DNA of 64,000 nt from Schistosoma mansoni (GCF_000237925.1 NC_031495.1:12014460-12078459); one strand, 5' to 3'; numbered from the stretch's first letter, positions 36,866-48,563 are shown. The notes: generated from the letters alone by a model not told the origin. Program-made: numbers and translations.

Positions 36866-39403
36866 GATACATTATGGAAGCTTTACTTACTGCTCAAACG
36901 GTACCAGATAAGTATAGCAAACAAACTATGTCTATGCATATGAGATTACATCTCTCTGTGACATCACGTTTTGCGAATCACCATCAATGAATACTAGGTA
37001 AATTTTTCTAGGAAAGTACAGTTTATGTAAATAAACGAGTGAATATATAACCACTATTAAAGCATGAAACAACAAAATAAAATGGTATATTATATTTACT
37101 TTTTATCAGTGGTCAAAGTGAGTCCCTAGAAGTTGGTTTTAATTCCACTGATTTCAAGAAGTTAATTCCAAACAAGTGGAAGTCTCTACTATTTGTACAT
37201 ATCCCAATAAATGAAAATCTAAACGGAAGAAAGTTACGACTAGAAACAAAACCTTGAAAAATATTTTGAAGAGAGAGATGCTTGATTTGGTAGGAGTCAA
37301 CTAGGAACATAACTTTATGGGTTCAATGCCATTAGACGGGTAAAAACATAAACGTCTCTAGGGTTTACCAACCGTTAAATGATGCATTCAAAAAGTTTTA
37401 GGAATATTACTTTTATCAAAATCCCCGCTATTTGAGAAATATCTAAAACCATAAAATAACAAGATGTTCTTCGTCTAATTGTAAAATGAACTTATTTCAA
37501 GTAATAACTAAAGGTAACGTATTAAAATGTGTCAACTAAACGGAAAAAGTGGTATATTAAGCTATAACTAATATTCTTTAGACTCAACTGCAAAATACTT
37601 GAAAAGCTCACTTGTTTAAACTGCCCAAGATCTGAAGCCATGGAATTGTTGGTTGCCACACTTGGATTACCTATGTACTGAGGAACAGCCAGATGAACAC
37701 CAGGTTGACGGACTGCTGTTAACGGCTGAGGGACGAGATAAGTCTGTTGGCCGATTTGTACAAGATGTCCTGTAAAAGATAAATGAAGAATACCAATCGA
37801 ATTTATTTCGATTACAAAATGTAAAACATTCAATATATAACTTTAAGAAAACTTTAGATGAGTACATAAATCTACTGACCTGTAAGACCTGAAGGCAGTG
37901 TGGCCAGCTGGGGTGTTGTGACCTGTTGAACGTTTGTAGTTGCGGTAGGTCTTGTTTGAGCTCCACTTGGATTGGAAGTAAGCATAGAGGGAAGAACGCT
38001 GGTTGTTTGAGGTTGCTTTTGTGTTTGTGAATGAGATGGTAATATAACTGAGGCCAAACACGGAGTAGCTTGTACTGGCTCACGAGATCGCATTTGAGTG
38101 GGAACTGAAACAGAGGCCCGTGCTGCAGGCAGTCGCAAACCTGAAAGGGTACCAGGGAGCCCCACGCTTGCTGTTGTTTGATCTGATCCAGTTCGGATGA
38201 TTGTATTCAACTGCCTCACTGGTAAACCTACAGAGGAATTTCCAGAACTGACGACATTTGGATGGATCTAAAGTTTTAATTGATGGAAAAGTGATATGAG
38301 ACATAAAAAGACATGCATGTATTGCCCAAAATGGTAGTAAATTCCGAGACAGATTTAATGCAGCCTTTAATTTTATCAGTTACTTCAAAAGACCGTAGAA
38401 CGGTGATTTTGTTGCCAAGTTATGACGCTATGATGTCAATATCGCAATCAAAGGACTCGGGTTTTAACCAATAGGTCACATTTGAATTCCTCACTACCTA
38501 CTCTGGTTTGGGTAATAGGGTAGTGTTCCTGACCGTCACAAAGTGGAATATATATACTTTTACAGGGAACTGAGTCATTGAATTAATGTTACACTGACTA
38601 TGCAACCAAGACATACGTACCAAAACATGTTATATAGGCTTTAAACTGAGAAAACAATACTGTGTGAAGACTAGGTTAACTGCAAGAAGAATCACGATCA
38701 TTGTATAAATTTAACAGATACGTTGAAACTGAGGAAAATGACGAGAAATCAAAATAAAGGCTAGACAACAAATAATGGTTTAGTTGAGAAGAATGTCTAA
38801 ATGGAGTCAAAAAACTTGTTCATCTTGACGAACCGCTAATAGATCTTGCACAACAATTGCAGTTTCAGTACTATGACAAAACTAGAGACGTTACATGATG
38901 TAAATGAGGTGCATAATTAGTTACACACAAGTATTTTTATAATAAAGCCACATCAAGAATAAGCATTTAAAAACTTGGAACCCATTACACTAGCCACACC
39001 CACATATACGAATATATACAGTACCATGATCGCCCAAAAAAGTTGTCAAAGTTACCATATTTTACACTGTTTAAACATTTTTGTTACCTGAACTTGAGAA
39101 CGTTGCAAAAGGTTCAGATATTGCGCAGCACTTCCGCCGACAGGCTCTGGGCTAAAGACGTGGGTCCCAGCAAGTTTGGACTTCCATAGCTAAATTATAG
39201 TGAGCCGTGAAACATGTAAAACCTTTTTAAGTTCTTCAAGTATCTGGATATCGCCGCCATCCTCTACAAACTCATCTTTAACACCACTTATAACATCCTC
39301 AATAACATCGTCGTAAAATTTGGCCTAAAAATCGAAGGCGGTAACAAACAAAAGCACAAGATAAGCAAACAGATGATCAGTTAGAACTAACCACGCAGGT
39401 CAT
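31627..39403 (-). CDS. TFIIA large subunit (alpha/beta), complete eight-exon gene
   Basis: Encodes the precursor of TFIIA alpha and beta, the general transcription factor that stabilises TBP on promoter DNA in the nucleus. Coding exons (minus): 39403-39392, 39324-39223, 39189-39088, 38267-37880, 37769-37612, 35721-35186, 33212-32882, 31734-31627; all phases fit and the sum is 1737 nt, 578 residues. Residues ~5-60 (FYDDVIEDVISGV, then LWKSKL) match the N-terminal helical region; 73-250 is Ser/Thr/Gln/Pro-rich; QVDG at ~256-259 matches the taspase-1 site; then a run of eight Asp and KRRR; EEEEPLNSEDDVSDEE and NVVVCQYDK near 540 and KWRFHLKDGIM to GEAEW at the end match the beta C-terminal barrel almost exactly. 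Longer than human (376 aa) through the disordered middle. The start (MTCV) is chosen for an ATG and a GTTAGT donor in phase; it is the least certain part. Confidence 0.93.
31735..32881 (-). other. TFIIA intron 7
   Basis: Starts GTGAGT at its 5' end (about 32881) and ends TAG before exon 8. No other gene seen inside. Confidence 0.85.
32882..33212 (-). CDS. TFIIA large subunit, exon 7 (acidic region)
   Basis: Encodes NELSVENYENTVDPKR to NVVVCQYDK, including a long Glu/Asp run and the conserved EEPLNSEDDVSDEE block. Enters in phase 2 (an AA|C codon) and ends in phase 0 at GTGAGT. Confidence 0.95.
33640..35040 (-). mobile_element. Second-family LINE (RT and C-terminus) inside TFIIA intron 6
   Basis: In broken frames: IVFLDLKVAFDSV and SSGVRQGCPLSPFLFNFMID (RT, about 35010-34770), then YLGSLISPNGLVSDEISAW and HSVLLYGCETWPLRVED (34500-34270), EVMNLHRLRWLGHVLRMPAH near 34100, and a terminal GWGPRD...NQWLETLGDMAHNRSQ block, followed by a 3' UTR-like stretch to about 33640. 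This resembles the schistosome SR3/Perere-3 type of non-LTR elements; clade assignment is tentative. It is 5'-truncated, has several frame breaks, and lies on the same strand as the host gene. Confidence 0.85.
35186..35721 (-). CDS. TFIIA large subunit, exon 6 (taspase-1 site, Asp run, KRRR)
   Basis: Begins TQVDGVHDSDDE, containing the QVDG cleavage motif found in TFIIA precursors. The Asp run DDDDDDDD and TPASKRRRLSP follow. The donor is GTAGGT, leaving AA to be completed by C of the next exon. The acceptor is ambiguous: ACAG|ACACAG|GTC gives two in-frame starts 6 nt apart. Confidence 0.93.
35767..36252 (-). mobile_element. LTR of family A with a short internal stub, in TFIIA intron 5
   Basis: Read on the minus strand it starts TGTTGGGATGACC and ends GACGTAACA, with TG/CA termini, about 486 bp. 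Just upstream is a purine tract (AAAAAAGGGAGG) like the tract that precedes 3' LTRs, so about 50 bp of internal sequence may remain (to about 36303). No retroviral-type genes are left here. Cleaner than the two + copies at 22500 and 23634, hence probably younger. No clear target duplication seen. Confidence 0.6.
36304..36642 (-). other. Acidic open frame of unknown nature in TFIIA intron 5
   Basis: A 112-codon frame from an ATG: very rich in Asn, Asp, Glu and Ser for about 75 residues (for example ILLDDDSPSYLITSSENLN), then ordinary composition, ending at the purine-rich stub next to the LTR. The nearby AG acceptors do not give the phase needed to continue from TFIIA exon 5, so I do not include it in that gene. 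It could be a skipped exon, a remnant of another gene or of the LTR element, or chance. Confidence 0.3.
36833..36861. repeat. (AT)n microsatellite
   Basis: About 14 AT dinucleotides within TFIIA intron 5. Confidence 0.9.
37612..37769 (-). CDS. TFIIA large subunit, exon 5
   Basis: Encodes GHLVQIGQQTYLVPQPLTAV to LGQFKQ, from the glutamine/proline-rich central region. Enters in phase 1 and ends phase 0 at CAA|GTGAGC. Confidence 0.93.
37880..38267 (-). CDS. TFIIA large subunit, exon 4
   Basis: Encodes IHPNVVSSGNSSVGLPVRQL to LPSGLTG, low-complexity Ser/Thr/Gln/Pro sequence like the non-conserved middle of TFIIA alpha. AG|ATC acceptor, donor GTCAGT. Confidence 0.92.
38268..39087 (-). other. TFIIA intron 3
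   Basis: Starts GTAACA, ends TTTAG. Contains no recognised gene. Confidence 0.8.
39088..39189 (-). CDS. TFIIA large subunit, exon 3
   Basis: Encodes LWKSKLAGTHVFSPEP to LLQRSQVQ. LWKSKL matches LWENKL at the end of the conserved N-terminal helices of human TFIIA alpha. 102 nt, phase 0 at both ends. Confidence 0.93.
39190..39222 (-). other. TFIIA intron 2, only 33 nt
   Basis: GTTTTACATG...ATAATTTAG on the minus strand. It must be removed: the conserved EELKK|LWKSKL joins across it in frame, as ELKTLWENKL is continuous in human. Very small introns near gene 5' ends are a known feature of schistosomes. Confidence 0.88.
39223..39324 (-). CDS. TFIIA large subunit, exon 2
   Basis: Encodes AKFYDDVIEDVISGVKDEF to LEELKK, aligned with PKLYRSVIEDVINDVRDIF of human TFIIA alpha. 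34 codons, phase 0 at both ends. Confidence 0.95.
39392..39403 (-). CDS. TFIIA large subunit, proposed exon 1 (start codon)
   Basis: ATG ACC TGC GTG then donor GTTAGT; a 67-nt intron leads to exon 2 in frame. TFIIA alpha proteins start only a few residues before this conserved block, so a four-codon exon is plausible. Another upstream start is possible. Confidence 0.55.
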
Positions 39404-40019
39404 TACGACTGTATACAGTTTACTCGAGCGTTTACGCTAGTCACAAGGCAATTGCGCACCAGTTTCCGGAATGGAATTACCGGGATCTAAAACACAGCTG
39501 ACAATGTTTTAAAGTAGAGCCACTATAACATACTGCTGCAGGAGAGTATGGAGCTGCGTGTGTAAGGAAAACTTGATAAGAAAACAAGACAGCCAGACTA
39601 AGTAAAGACATAAGATCTACCTACATCAAATGAAATAGATCGACAGCGACTGGCAATAGAGTAAGTGTGAGACTAAGAAAATCGGGTAATAACGACTAGG
39701 AGTAATGTCATGAGGCTTTGAACTGGCAACACGAATCTACACAGCCCGCACACCGTCACGTCTAAATCAACCGCAGCAATTCAACGCCTAATATTTTAAA
39801 TGTTTACAACGTGGTATGAACCAGGTGATTTCCGAACGATCACAAGTCCCAGAATTTTGACTGGTCTGAGAGAAGTTTGTATTTTTTTTAGTTCTCATCT
39901 GTGTAAACGTCTTCCTTTTATTCTCCCATTTTAACCTCATGTACTTGTACTCACCTCAGACCAATAGATTTTCACCACGACCATGATCATCAACTTCTTC
40001 TTGTAAATATGCTACAGAT
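39404..40019. other. 5' flank of the TFIIA gene
   Basis: No gene recognised. The promoter should lie here if exon 1 is right, but I cannot name any element. Confidence 0.4.
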
Positions 40020-40350
40020 ATTCGGGGTGTGATGAGGCGTTAATCTGTAACACTTTTGTAATCGGAGGATACTGACCCAGTCAAATGAGAAGTCAGGAAT
40101 GAGTGAGTTCGAAGGTAGATTTGGAAAGTTCCCGATATGTTTAGAAGCGTTTTATCTTCATTGACCAGTAGTTGCAAGGTATGTGTAGCAAAGAGTACCT
40201 ATCTGTGATGTGGTGAGGATGCGTGACGAAAGCATTCAGCTAAGGTGAGCTTAGTAAGGCCAACGAGGTCCAATGTCGAAGACTTACGCAACTATTTCTT
40301 TTGGAAATTGGTTTACCACTGGACCTGTCTAATTTGTATTTGTTTATTTC
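40020..40350 (+). repeat. Diverged dispersed repeat, left copy
   Basis: Shares many blocks in the same order and orientation with 49640-49960: CGGAGGAT, GACCCAGTC, GAGAAGTCA, GATGCGTGAC, AATGTCGAAGA. The nature of the repeat is unknown. Confidence 0.6.
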
Positions 40351-40489
40351 ATATGACTCATGCTTTCAGTGACGCTCAATGATATTCCGCTTGAGTAAGT
40401 GCTGAGGAGCTCTAGTTTCGTTGCGGTGAATAACTTCCCAAAAAACAGTTCACGAAATAATCTATGTGGATGTTGATCTCATTTTTTAG

Positions 40490-43261
40490 TAGGTGCCAAA
40501 AGCTAAAGGTTCTGATTTATGTAGTAACGACAGAAAGCCTACGGACTATGTTATTCCTTTCCCAGTATGCGTCTGTGAGCTTCTATTCTTCTCTTGGATG
40601 ACTCAATTAAATGTGAGGATACCACTGCTTCGGGTAACATGTTCCAAAAATGATGACTCGATGTGGAAACTTGTATGCCACGGGTATTTTGTTCGTCCTT
40701 GACTTTTCCACTCGCCTAATATGTCCTCTGAGATTTCCCGATCTACTGGGAAGTAAAAGAGGGGATATACCATGTCTAAAATCGTCCCTTAGTATTCTAT
40801 ACATCAAAATCAGGTCACCTCTTAATCAAAGTAAAGAGGTCTAACTTTTCAAGCCTCTCTTTGTATTGTAAACCCTGGAGTTCTGAAATTGCGCAAAGGC
40901 TTCCCTCCAAACGTCTCCCGGGATATCCAAGTCACCTTTTAAACAGGGCTAACAACATGAACTCAGTTTTCAAGCTTGGTTCTCACTAGGGTTTTGTATA
41001 CTGTGGGGAACATTGTAGTATCTAACTTGGTGAGTGTCAATCTTAAGGCTAATAGTGTTCTGAACCCCTATATTGTAGCCTTGAGGCAGTGGGTCGTGGT
41101 TTTAAGATCGTGACTCACTGTCACCCTGTAGATGGCGTCGAGTCGCGATTGACTATGATCACCACTACATAAAGATTACGTGCCAGGTATCGACGTAGAT
41201 CCCTCGTTTGGCTCAAAAACCAGAAGACTGTTAATGGTTCAACAAGTCATATTTGTTGACGATCTCGTGGTATCGGAAGAATAACGAGATGTGCCAAAGT
41301 TTACAGGTGAAACTGCCGAGCGTAAGCGAGTTCGTACAAGGTCACAGGCAACGGAAGGAAGTGTTCTTGGTGCAGTTAAACAAACAAGTACAGTGAAACA
41401 ATCACCGGTACAATTGGTTATAATGATAATTGTTTCCATTAAACCAATCATGTTCTCGTCATAAAAGTAGGTCACTACAATCCTATGATCCTTATGAGAC
41501 CAGACCATGGGCAAGGCACTTCCCCTATGCTGTACCTATGTACCCTTGCATCCCCAAAGTGCATGTAGACACACTTTGCCCCATTGATAAGCATTAGCCA
41601 CTGTTTAAACCGACTAACCGCAATATTTAGGTCTACCTGAAGTGTGCATGCATCTGCGTCTGCCCTTATTTCTCACCAGATTTTCGCATTACCAGCGTAT
41701 AGTAACATTTGGGACTCAACTATCCTTCGGAGATCATTTACATACAGCATGAAAAGTAAAGGACCTAAGACAGAATGTTGAGGTACTCCACTAAGTACCG
41801 GTCTCCAGATGAAGCACTTTGAATTTCCTTTTATTTTCTATCTACGACCTACTGAGAAATCCTTAAGTCATTTTAGGAGAGGTCTGGCAGTGCCAAGATC
41901 TTCTGGCTTCAATAGCAGTCTATTTGTTGGCACCTATTCAAATGCTTTGCTGAAGTCTATGTAGACAACACCCACTGATTTTCCACTGTCCAGAGCCTTT
42001 ATCCATTGCTCCCTTATTGTAAGGAGATTTGTTCTGCAAGACAAACCCTTTCTGAAACCGTGTTGCTCGTTGTTTGACAAGTTGTTGGTTTCCAAGAATG
42101 CCATTATGATCTTTTTGGCTCTTCTTTCCAGTATTTTAACTACGACACTGGTGAGACCGACAGGTCTGTAGTTCGATGGCAGTTGTCTTGGTCCTGTTTT
42201 ATGTAGCGGGGTGACGACTGAATCCTCCCAGTATGTAGGTAACACACAGTCAAGAGACAGATTGAATATCAGAGTTGGTGAGGCTATAATATATTGTGCA
42301 ATTTGTTCCAGGATTTTGTGGTGTTCTTCGTCCAATCCTGTTGACTTTTCCCTATCTAAGATCCTAAGAGCCTTAAGTACATCATCTTGATCAAAGCACA
42401 CAGTGAGCAGATGGTTGTTGACTTTGTATTTGGGTCTAGTTCTTCGTCTAGAAGAGGCACTGCGTGAAAACTGCTCCGAAATAGTTAGTCATAGCTTCTG
42501 CTTTATCCTGATCATCTTCTATCATTTCAGATCCACTCCCTTCCATCATCGTTTTGTAACCTATGTACGGGAATAGCCTCTTACGTTGCTTGATTACAGA
42601 TAGGACCAACGGCTTTTCATATTTTCTCTGAGTTCCCCGGATTCTAATTTTACGCGTATTTCTTACTGAACTGTAGCGTTCCGTCCTACTTAATGTGCTA
42701 AGGCTGATTGCAACGTTCCGATATTTCTTCTTTTGTCTTAGTAAACGTCAAATATGCCGGTCTATCCAGGGACGGCCGTGCCCATTCTTCTTTGGGGCTG
42801 TCCAGGTCATTAATAGTTCATTTACCTGGTCGTGTAACTGCCGAAAATGGGTCCATGCCCCCTCCATTGATGTCTCTGAATCAATTATCCAGTTTTCAGC
42901 CGGGGCTGCAGAGATGATCGCCTTAATATTTGTCTTTCATATATTTGGGACGGGACCGGCTCAACTGTCTGACAAGTCATCTCAACTATGAACTTGAATA
43001 GGATGACCTCGTGATCACTTCTCCCTAAAGGTGGGAGCAAAGTTATTTGACTGACATCATACCCGTGTGTGAAGTCTAGGTCCAAGAGAGATGAGGAGTT
43101 TTTTTAAGTCGTATCTAATTGGATCTCTAGTGTGCTGGAATAAAGCTAAGGTGGTTATGGTTTCTAACAATTTACAACCAAATGATGTTGATCACCATAC
43201 TTCTAAGTTTCCTCAATTTGTAGACAGTGCATTAAAGTAGCCTATTATAAGGCTTTCACTT
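40490..43261 (-). mobile_element. CR1-type LINE, interrupted at its 5' side by an LTR element
   Basis: Order on the minus strand: an endonuclease remnant (SLIIGYFNAL, from the GDFN motif, at about 43240; GRSDHEVILFKF near 43010), then RT (VVTPLHKTGPRQLPSNYRPV, NNEQHGFRKGLSCRTN, VGVVYIDFSKAFE, 42400-41934), the RT end (KCVYMHFGDAR near 41565; TMFPTVYKTLVRTKLE near 40990) and the C-terminus (MMYRILRDDFRHGISPLLLP, 40807). This is the CR1/SR1-Perere style of schistosome LINE. There are frame breaks and a foreign insert at about 41125-41507. Its 5' part beyond 43261 is absent; the LTR element stands there instead. Confidence 0.85.
41125..41507. repeat. Insert of unknown type within the CR1 LINE
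   Basis: CR1 protein similarity is continuous on both sides (IGEVPCPW on the right, DLKTTTHCLKA on the left) and would join almost directly, so these ~380 bp were inserted or replaced a few codons. No terminal repeats, tRNA boxes or gene recognised. Confidence 0.5.
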
Positions 43262-43588
43262 TGTAGCTGTAAATAATTCCCGAAAATCAATAGCTCATTA
43301 AGTGTTCGACAGTGGATGCTGACCACGTTGTTTAAGCGGACTTGTTTAACTGAAGGCTTTCGGTCATGCATCCGTACCAGATCACGTTTCAACTCGGCGT
43401 GGGACACAGCTCCTACGTTTCACTAGTCAGCCTAGAATAAACGTTCCTCGATATATTGATAACGTATCAAATATATCTTTCCTACCTCTTCTCGTCTGAC
43501 TTCTGATTTCCATTGGCCAAGAAGGTTTCGATTATAGAAGGCGCTACTGGTAGCTAATTGTAAAGTTAGAAAACCAGTCGTATCCTCA
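43262..43588 (+). repeat. Left LTR of the Boudicca-like element
   Basis: TGTAGCTG to TATCCTCA, 327 bp, abutting CR1 LINE sequence on its left. Differences from the right LTR cluster in its last 130 bp. Confidence 0.93.
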
Positions 43589-46500
43589 GTGGTGAGCCCG
43601 ACGTGATCTGGTACACTAAGCCAATAAACTGTGAGTCCGTTCCTTTTTGGAATATTATTGTTCATTGTTATTCTTTATTTGAATTTTATATACTGTGATA
43701 TACTTTTTTTTCGCGAGTTTTTTCGGATATATTCTAATTAAATATTTTTCGTTCTTTATATTACTATGACGGAATAGTCACCTAAGGTTTTTAAGTTAAA
43801 ATCTATTCCCCCAACTTCGATTCAGTTAACGCCATTTTGGCCCGACAATATCGAGTCCTGGTTCTGCCACGCAGAAGCTGATTTTTGCGGGCACGGAATC
43901 ACGGACTCGCGCGCACGACTCCTCGCGGTAGTTAAGGCGTTACCGCGCGAATTTAACAGGTACGTAACACCTAGTATGTTTACTAATAATGTTCCGGAAC
44001 CTTACGAAACTCTCAAACGGTCGAGTTTAAAAAGCGGAGACCTAACTGGTCGACAACGGTTAGACCAACTCCTTAACAATATCGACCTGTAACATGGTTC
44101 TGCGACAGACATGTTGCTAAGAATGAGAAAGGTTATCGGCCAACGAACTTTCGATGATAGCCTATTCAGACAACTTTTCTTGTCTAAACTTCCTCAACAG
44201 GTGCAAGCAGTTCTTGTCTCGTTTCAAAACAACACCGTAGACGAGCTGGCTGCATCTGCCGACCGCATCTTAGAAATCACCAAATCTACTAAGGCCGAGG
44301 TCTTTTCAGTCAAAGAAAAACCTCAAACGACCCCGAATGACATTACCGAACTATGTCATACACTGACACTCTACGATTTCGTAATGACCGTAGTCGGTCA
44401 AAATCCCCACGTAGGAGCGTTTCACGTAAGCGATCTGTCTCTCGTGGTCGAGAGACAGACAACCCCGACTGGTGCTGGTATCACAACCAGTATGGTAAGT
44501 CTTCCAGAAATTGCAGGAAACCCTGCAATTATCTGAACTCCAAATCCACGGACACGAAAATGAACTCAGGAAACTTCCAAGCCGGTACGCGTTAACGACA
44601 ACCGTAGCCGGCGAACACAGCCGTCTGTTATACGTCACGGATGTGACTACGAAAGTTCGCAACCTCGTCGACACTGGCGCAGAAGTTAGCGTTCTTCCAG
44701 CAAATCCCGACGACAGACTTCGCGAGTCTGTTTTAAGTTTACAGGCGGCAAACGAAATGCCGATCGCTACTTACGGTAAAAGGTACGTCTACCTTAACGT
44801 GGATTTACGCAGACCCATGCACTAGATTTTCGTTGTTGCAGACGTCTCCAATGATTGGTATAGACCTGTTACAATACCACAATCTACTTATCGACACTCG
44901 CTCAAGAAAGTTAATAGACGGAAACACTAAGTTATCTGTTTGCGTAACTCCTTGTTCTGGTTGCAGGTTATCCCCAGTCACAATTAAGCACACCATAGAC
45001 CCCCTGTACCAATCATTACTCGACAAATACTCCGGGATATACCAACCGCAATCAAAATTGCCTTGTGTAACCAGCAATGTTACACATCACAGTTCGACTA
45101 CAGGACCACCTGTATTCTCGAAAGCCCGCCGACTCGCTCCCGAAAAGCTTAGGTTAGCCAAAAACGAATTCGACCATATGATAGACTTAGGAATAATTCG
45201 ACCGTCAAATAGCCCTTGGTCATCCCCATTGCACATGGTCCCTAAAAAGGACAGCAACGATTGGCGTCCAACTGGTGATTATCGGAGTCTGAATGCTAAT
45301 ACCATTCCCGATCGTTACCCGTTGCCTCATATTCACGATTTGACAGCTACCTTGAAAGGTACAACTGTCTTTTCGAAAATCGACTTAGTTAAGGCTTACA
45401 ACCAAATACAGATGGCAACCGACGATATTCCTAAAACTGCCATCATCGCTGCTTTCGGTCTTTACGAATTCTTGCGAATGCCTTTTGGCTTAAGAAATGC
45501 GGCTCAAACCTTCCAAAGGTTCATAGACGACGTCTTCCGAGGTCTCAATTTCATACATGCGTATGTTGATGACTGTCTAATAGCAAGTCCGGACAGAGAA
45601 TCACATCTCAAGCATCTGGACATTGTTTTCGATCGACTCCAAGGGCATGGCATTACTGTCAACATTCAGAAATGCCAAATCGGAACCAACTCCTTAGACT
45701 TCTTAGGACACACTATTGATGCCCAACGCATCCGACCCCCTAGAAGTAAGGTGGCGACCATTCTGAATCACCCAGAACCGACCACGATCAAGCAGTTGCG
45801 AACTTTCAACGGCCTTGTAAGTTTCTACAGACGGTTCATATCTAAATGCGCATCTCTTATGAAACCGTTAACCGACCAACTTCGTGGAAATGCAAAGTCA
45901 ATTAGTTTAGACGACACAGCCCGTAAAGCATTCTCCACAGTTAAGGAACACATCGCTAAAGCAACCCTGCTTGCTCATCAGGACACTCAAGCGCCCATTA
46001 GTATCGCCGTAGACGCATCCGACTCAGAAATCGGAGGAGTCTTACAACAATGGGTTAACAACTCGTGGCAACCCTTAGGATTTTTCTCCAGACGGTTGCT
46101 AGACGCGGAATCTAGGTACAGCACGTTCGGTAGGGAACTCGTAGCTACGTATTGTGCTGTACGGCATTCCCAACATTCCATCGAGGGAAGAGAATTCACG
46201 CTTTTTACCGATCACAAACCTCTTACCTTCTCTTTAAATTCATCTTCAGACAAGTACTCACCGCGAGAGTCTCGACAACTCGACTACATTTCGCAGTTTA
46301 CTTCAGACATACAACATATTTCTGGAGCAAACAATGTAGTCGCAGACGCCTTGTCTCGAATTAGCTCCTTGAACAGTTTCCAAGGAATCGACCTTCTTAA
46401 ACTCGATCAGCTTCAAAAAGAAGACATTGATCTTCAGCATGAGTTATCCTCGACAACTCTTAAACTAAGTGTTAGGCAGATGGGAACAGGTAAGGAAACC

Positions 46501-47709
46501 TTACTCTGTGACACATCTACAGGTAGGGATCGTCCAATTGTACCAAAACATTATCGCCGCAACGTCTTCAATACGTTGCACAATCCTTCTCATCCAGGTG
46601 CCCGTGCAACAATCAAGCTTTTAGCCGAACAGTTTTGCTGGCCTGGCATGAATAAAGACATGAGGGAGTGGGCACGCTGTCAGAAATCCAAGGTCATAAG
46701 ACACAACAAATGTCCCTTAGGCTCCTTCAAAACCCCTGACGCTCGTTTCGACCACGTTCACCTAGATTTGGTAGGACCGTTACCCGATTCAAACGGATAC
46801 TCATATCTCTTAACATGCGTAGACTGTTTTACTCGATGGCCAGAAGCAGTACCGATTAAGGACATTACTACTGACACATTGGCTCGCGCTTTCGTCGAAC
46901 GATGGGTAGCAAATTTCGGTTGCCCTTCAACCATCATTACAGACCGCGGACACCAGTTCGAATCTGGACTTTTCCGTTGTCTGACCTCACTATTAGGAAT
47001 CACGCGCTTCCGAACGACCGCCTAACACCCGCAAGCAAACGGGTTGGTAGAACGTTTTCATAGACAACTTAAAGCTTCATTATCAGCTACAAACGTTTCA
47101 CAGTGGACAGACGCTCTTCCACTCGTCTTGCTAGGTATCCGCAATGCAGTGAAAGCTGACATTGGATACACTGCATCTCAACTCGTTTACGGGACGACAC
47201 TCCGACTTCCAGGAAAATTCGTAGATCCTTCAGCTTCTCCATTGAACATGGATCTAAACTCTTATACGAGTAGGCTTACAAATGCTATGCGTTCAGTTAA
47301 ACCTGCTCACACTCGACCTCAATCAACTGATGTTTTCGTTCAACCTGAATTACGACATAGTACACACGTCTTCGTTCGTCGAGACTCACATCGACGACCT
47401 CTCGAATCAGCATACGAAGGACCCTTCAAAGTTCTTCAACGTGAACCCAAGTACTATGTAGTCGATAAGAACGGCACGAACGATAGCATCAGTATCGATC
47501 GCTTAAAAGCAGCGTACTTAGAAGGAAACCCTAGCTACGTCGATTTTCCTTCGGTACAATCGTACGACACGGCTCCTACACTCGTGATACCCTACACGAC
47601 AGCCGACACACAACTTGATACTTCGTCAACATCGGAAAATAAACCTAAAACCACGCGTTCTGGAAGAAGAGTAAGATTTCCAGAACATCTTAACGACTAT
47701 TGCACGTAG

Positions 47710-48238
47710 GACATAAAATTTATCTCGAATTCCCCTTTCATTGTTTATTATAAAAAATAATTTTTTTAATATGATCAATTTTTTTATTTATTTAAAAAAA
47801 CAAAAAACAAAACATTTTTATTTTTTGAGCGTATTTATATTTTTTTATACATAAAGAAAACCAAAAACCATTTTTTTCCGATCACTTTTACGCTGTTTGC
47901 AAGTGTATTAGTTTATCTATTTTTTTCCCGCTCATCTTGTGTCCTTACGCAAGTACGAGTGTATTTTGGACATGCACTCACACGTTCTATTTTTTCTCTT
48001 TTCCAGGACGGCTGGTGAAGAATGACGAAGTTTCCCAAGGAACCGAAATTTTCATTGTATTTTATTTCTTTATTGTTATGTTGTACCTCATGGTCCCTTA
48101 GTTTAAGGATAGACGACCAGACGCTGCTTAACATAGCAAGCTATCAGAAGAGTGTTTACCAACGACAAACTCGTTGGGTTTAAACTTCTGGCTGGCCACG
48201 TCTTAGGGTCATCACTACCTCACTAGAGGGGAGTGATC
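47710..48238 (+). other. 3' untranslated stretch of the LTR element
   Basis: AT- and T-rich non-coding sequence between the end of the integrase region and the right LTR. Confidence 0.6.
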
Positions 48239-48563
48239 TGTAGCTGTAAATAATTCCCGAAAATCAATAGCTCATTAAGTGTTCGACAGTGGATGCACAC
48301 CACGTTGTTTAAGCGGACTTGTTTAACTGAAGGCTTTCGGTCATGCATCCGTACCAGATCACGTTTCCACTCGGCGTGGGACACAGCTCCTACGTTTCAC
48401 TAGTCAGCCTAGAATAAACGTTCCTCGATATATTGATAACGTATCAAATATATTTTCCTACCTCTTCTCGTTTGACTCCTGATTTCCTTTGGCCGGGAAC
48501 GATCGAATATAGAAGGTACTACTGGTCGCTAGTTGTTAAACTAGAATACTAGTCGTATCCTCA
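48239..48563 (+). repeat. Right LTR of the Boudicca-like element
   Basis: TGTAGCTG to TATCCTCA, 325 bp. A purine stretch (AGAGGGGAG) lies just upstream. The true LTR start could be five bases further left (TGATCTGTAGC), which would mean the left LTR lacks its outermost bases. Confidence 0.9.

Larger units (their letters stand above)
43262..48563 (+). mobile_element. CsRn1/Boudicca-like Gypsy-type LTR retrotransposon (fossil)
   Basis: About 5.3 kb with two LTRs (~327 bp). One base after the left LTR, 43590-43610 matches the 3' end of tRNA-Trp as a primer binding site (TGGTGAGCCCGACGTGATC). Parts in order: gag about 43770-44590, with a CHCC-type zinc knuckle (C-X2-H-X9-C-X3-C) instead of CCHC; protease about 44600-44820 (DTGA); reverse transcriptase about 45100-45750 (YVDD); RNase H about 45950-46360; integrase about 46500-47400, with an HHCC-type head and DDE-type core. 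The CHCC knuckle, Trp primer and LTR length are traits of the CsRn1/Boudicca group. It is a broken copy with roughly three or four breaks in its genes. The two LTRs differ at about 20-25 places by eye (~7%), so it is not recent unless the LTRs come from different copies. Confidence 0.92.

Noticed and set aside
40607-40807. Host gene coding MMYRILRDDF... at two places
   Set aside because: It is the C-terminal part of a CR1-type LINE, present as two inverted copies.
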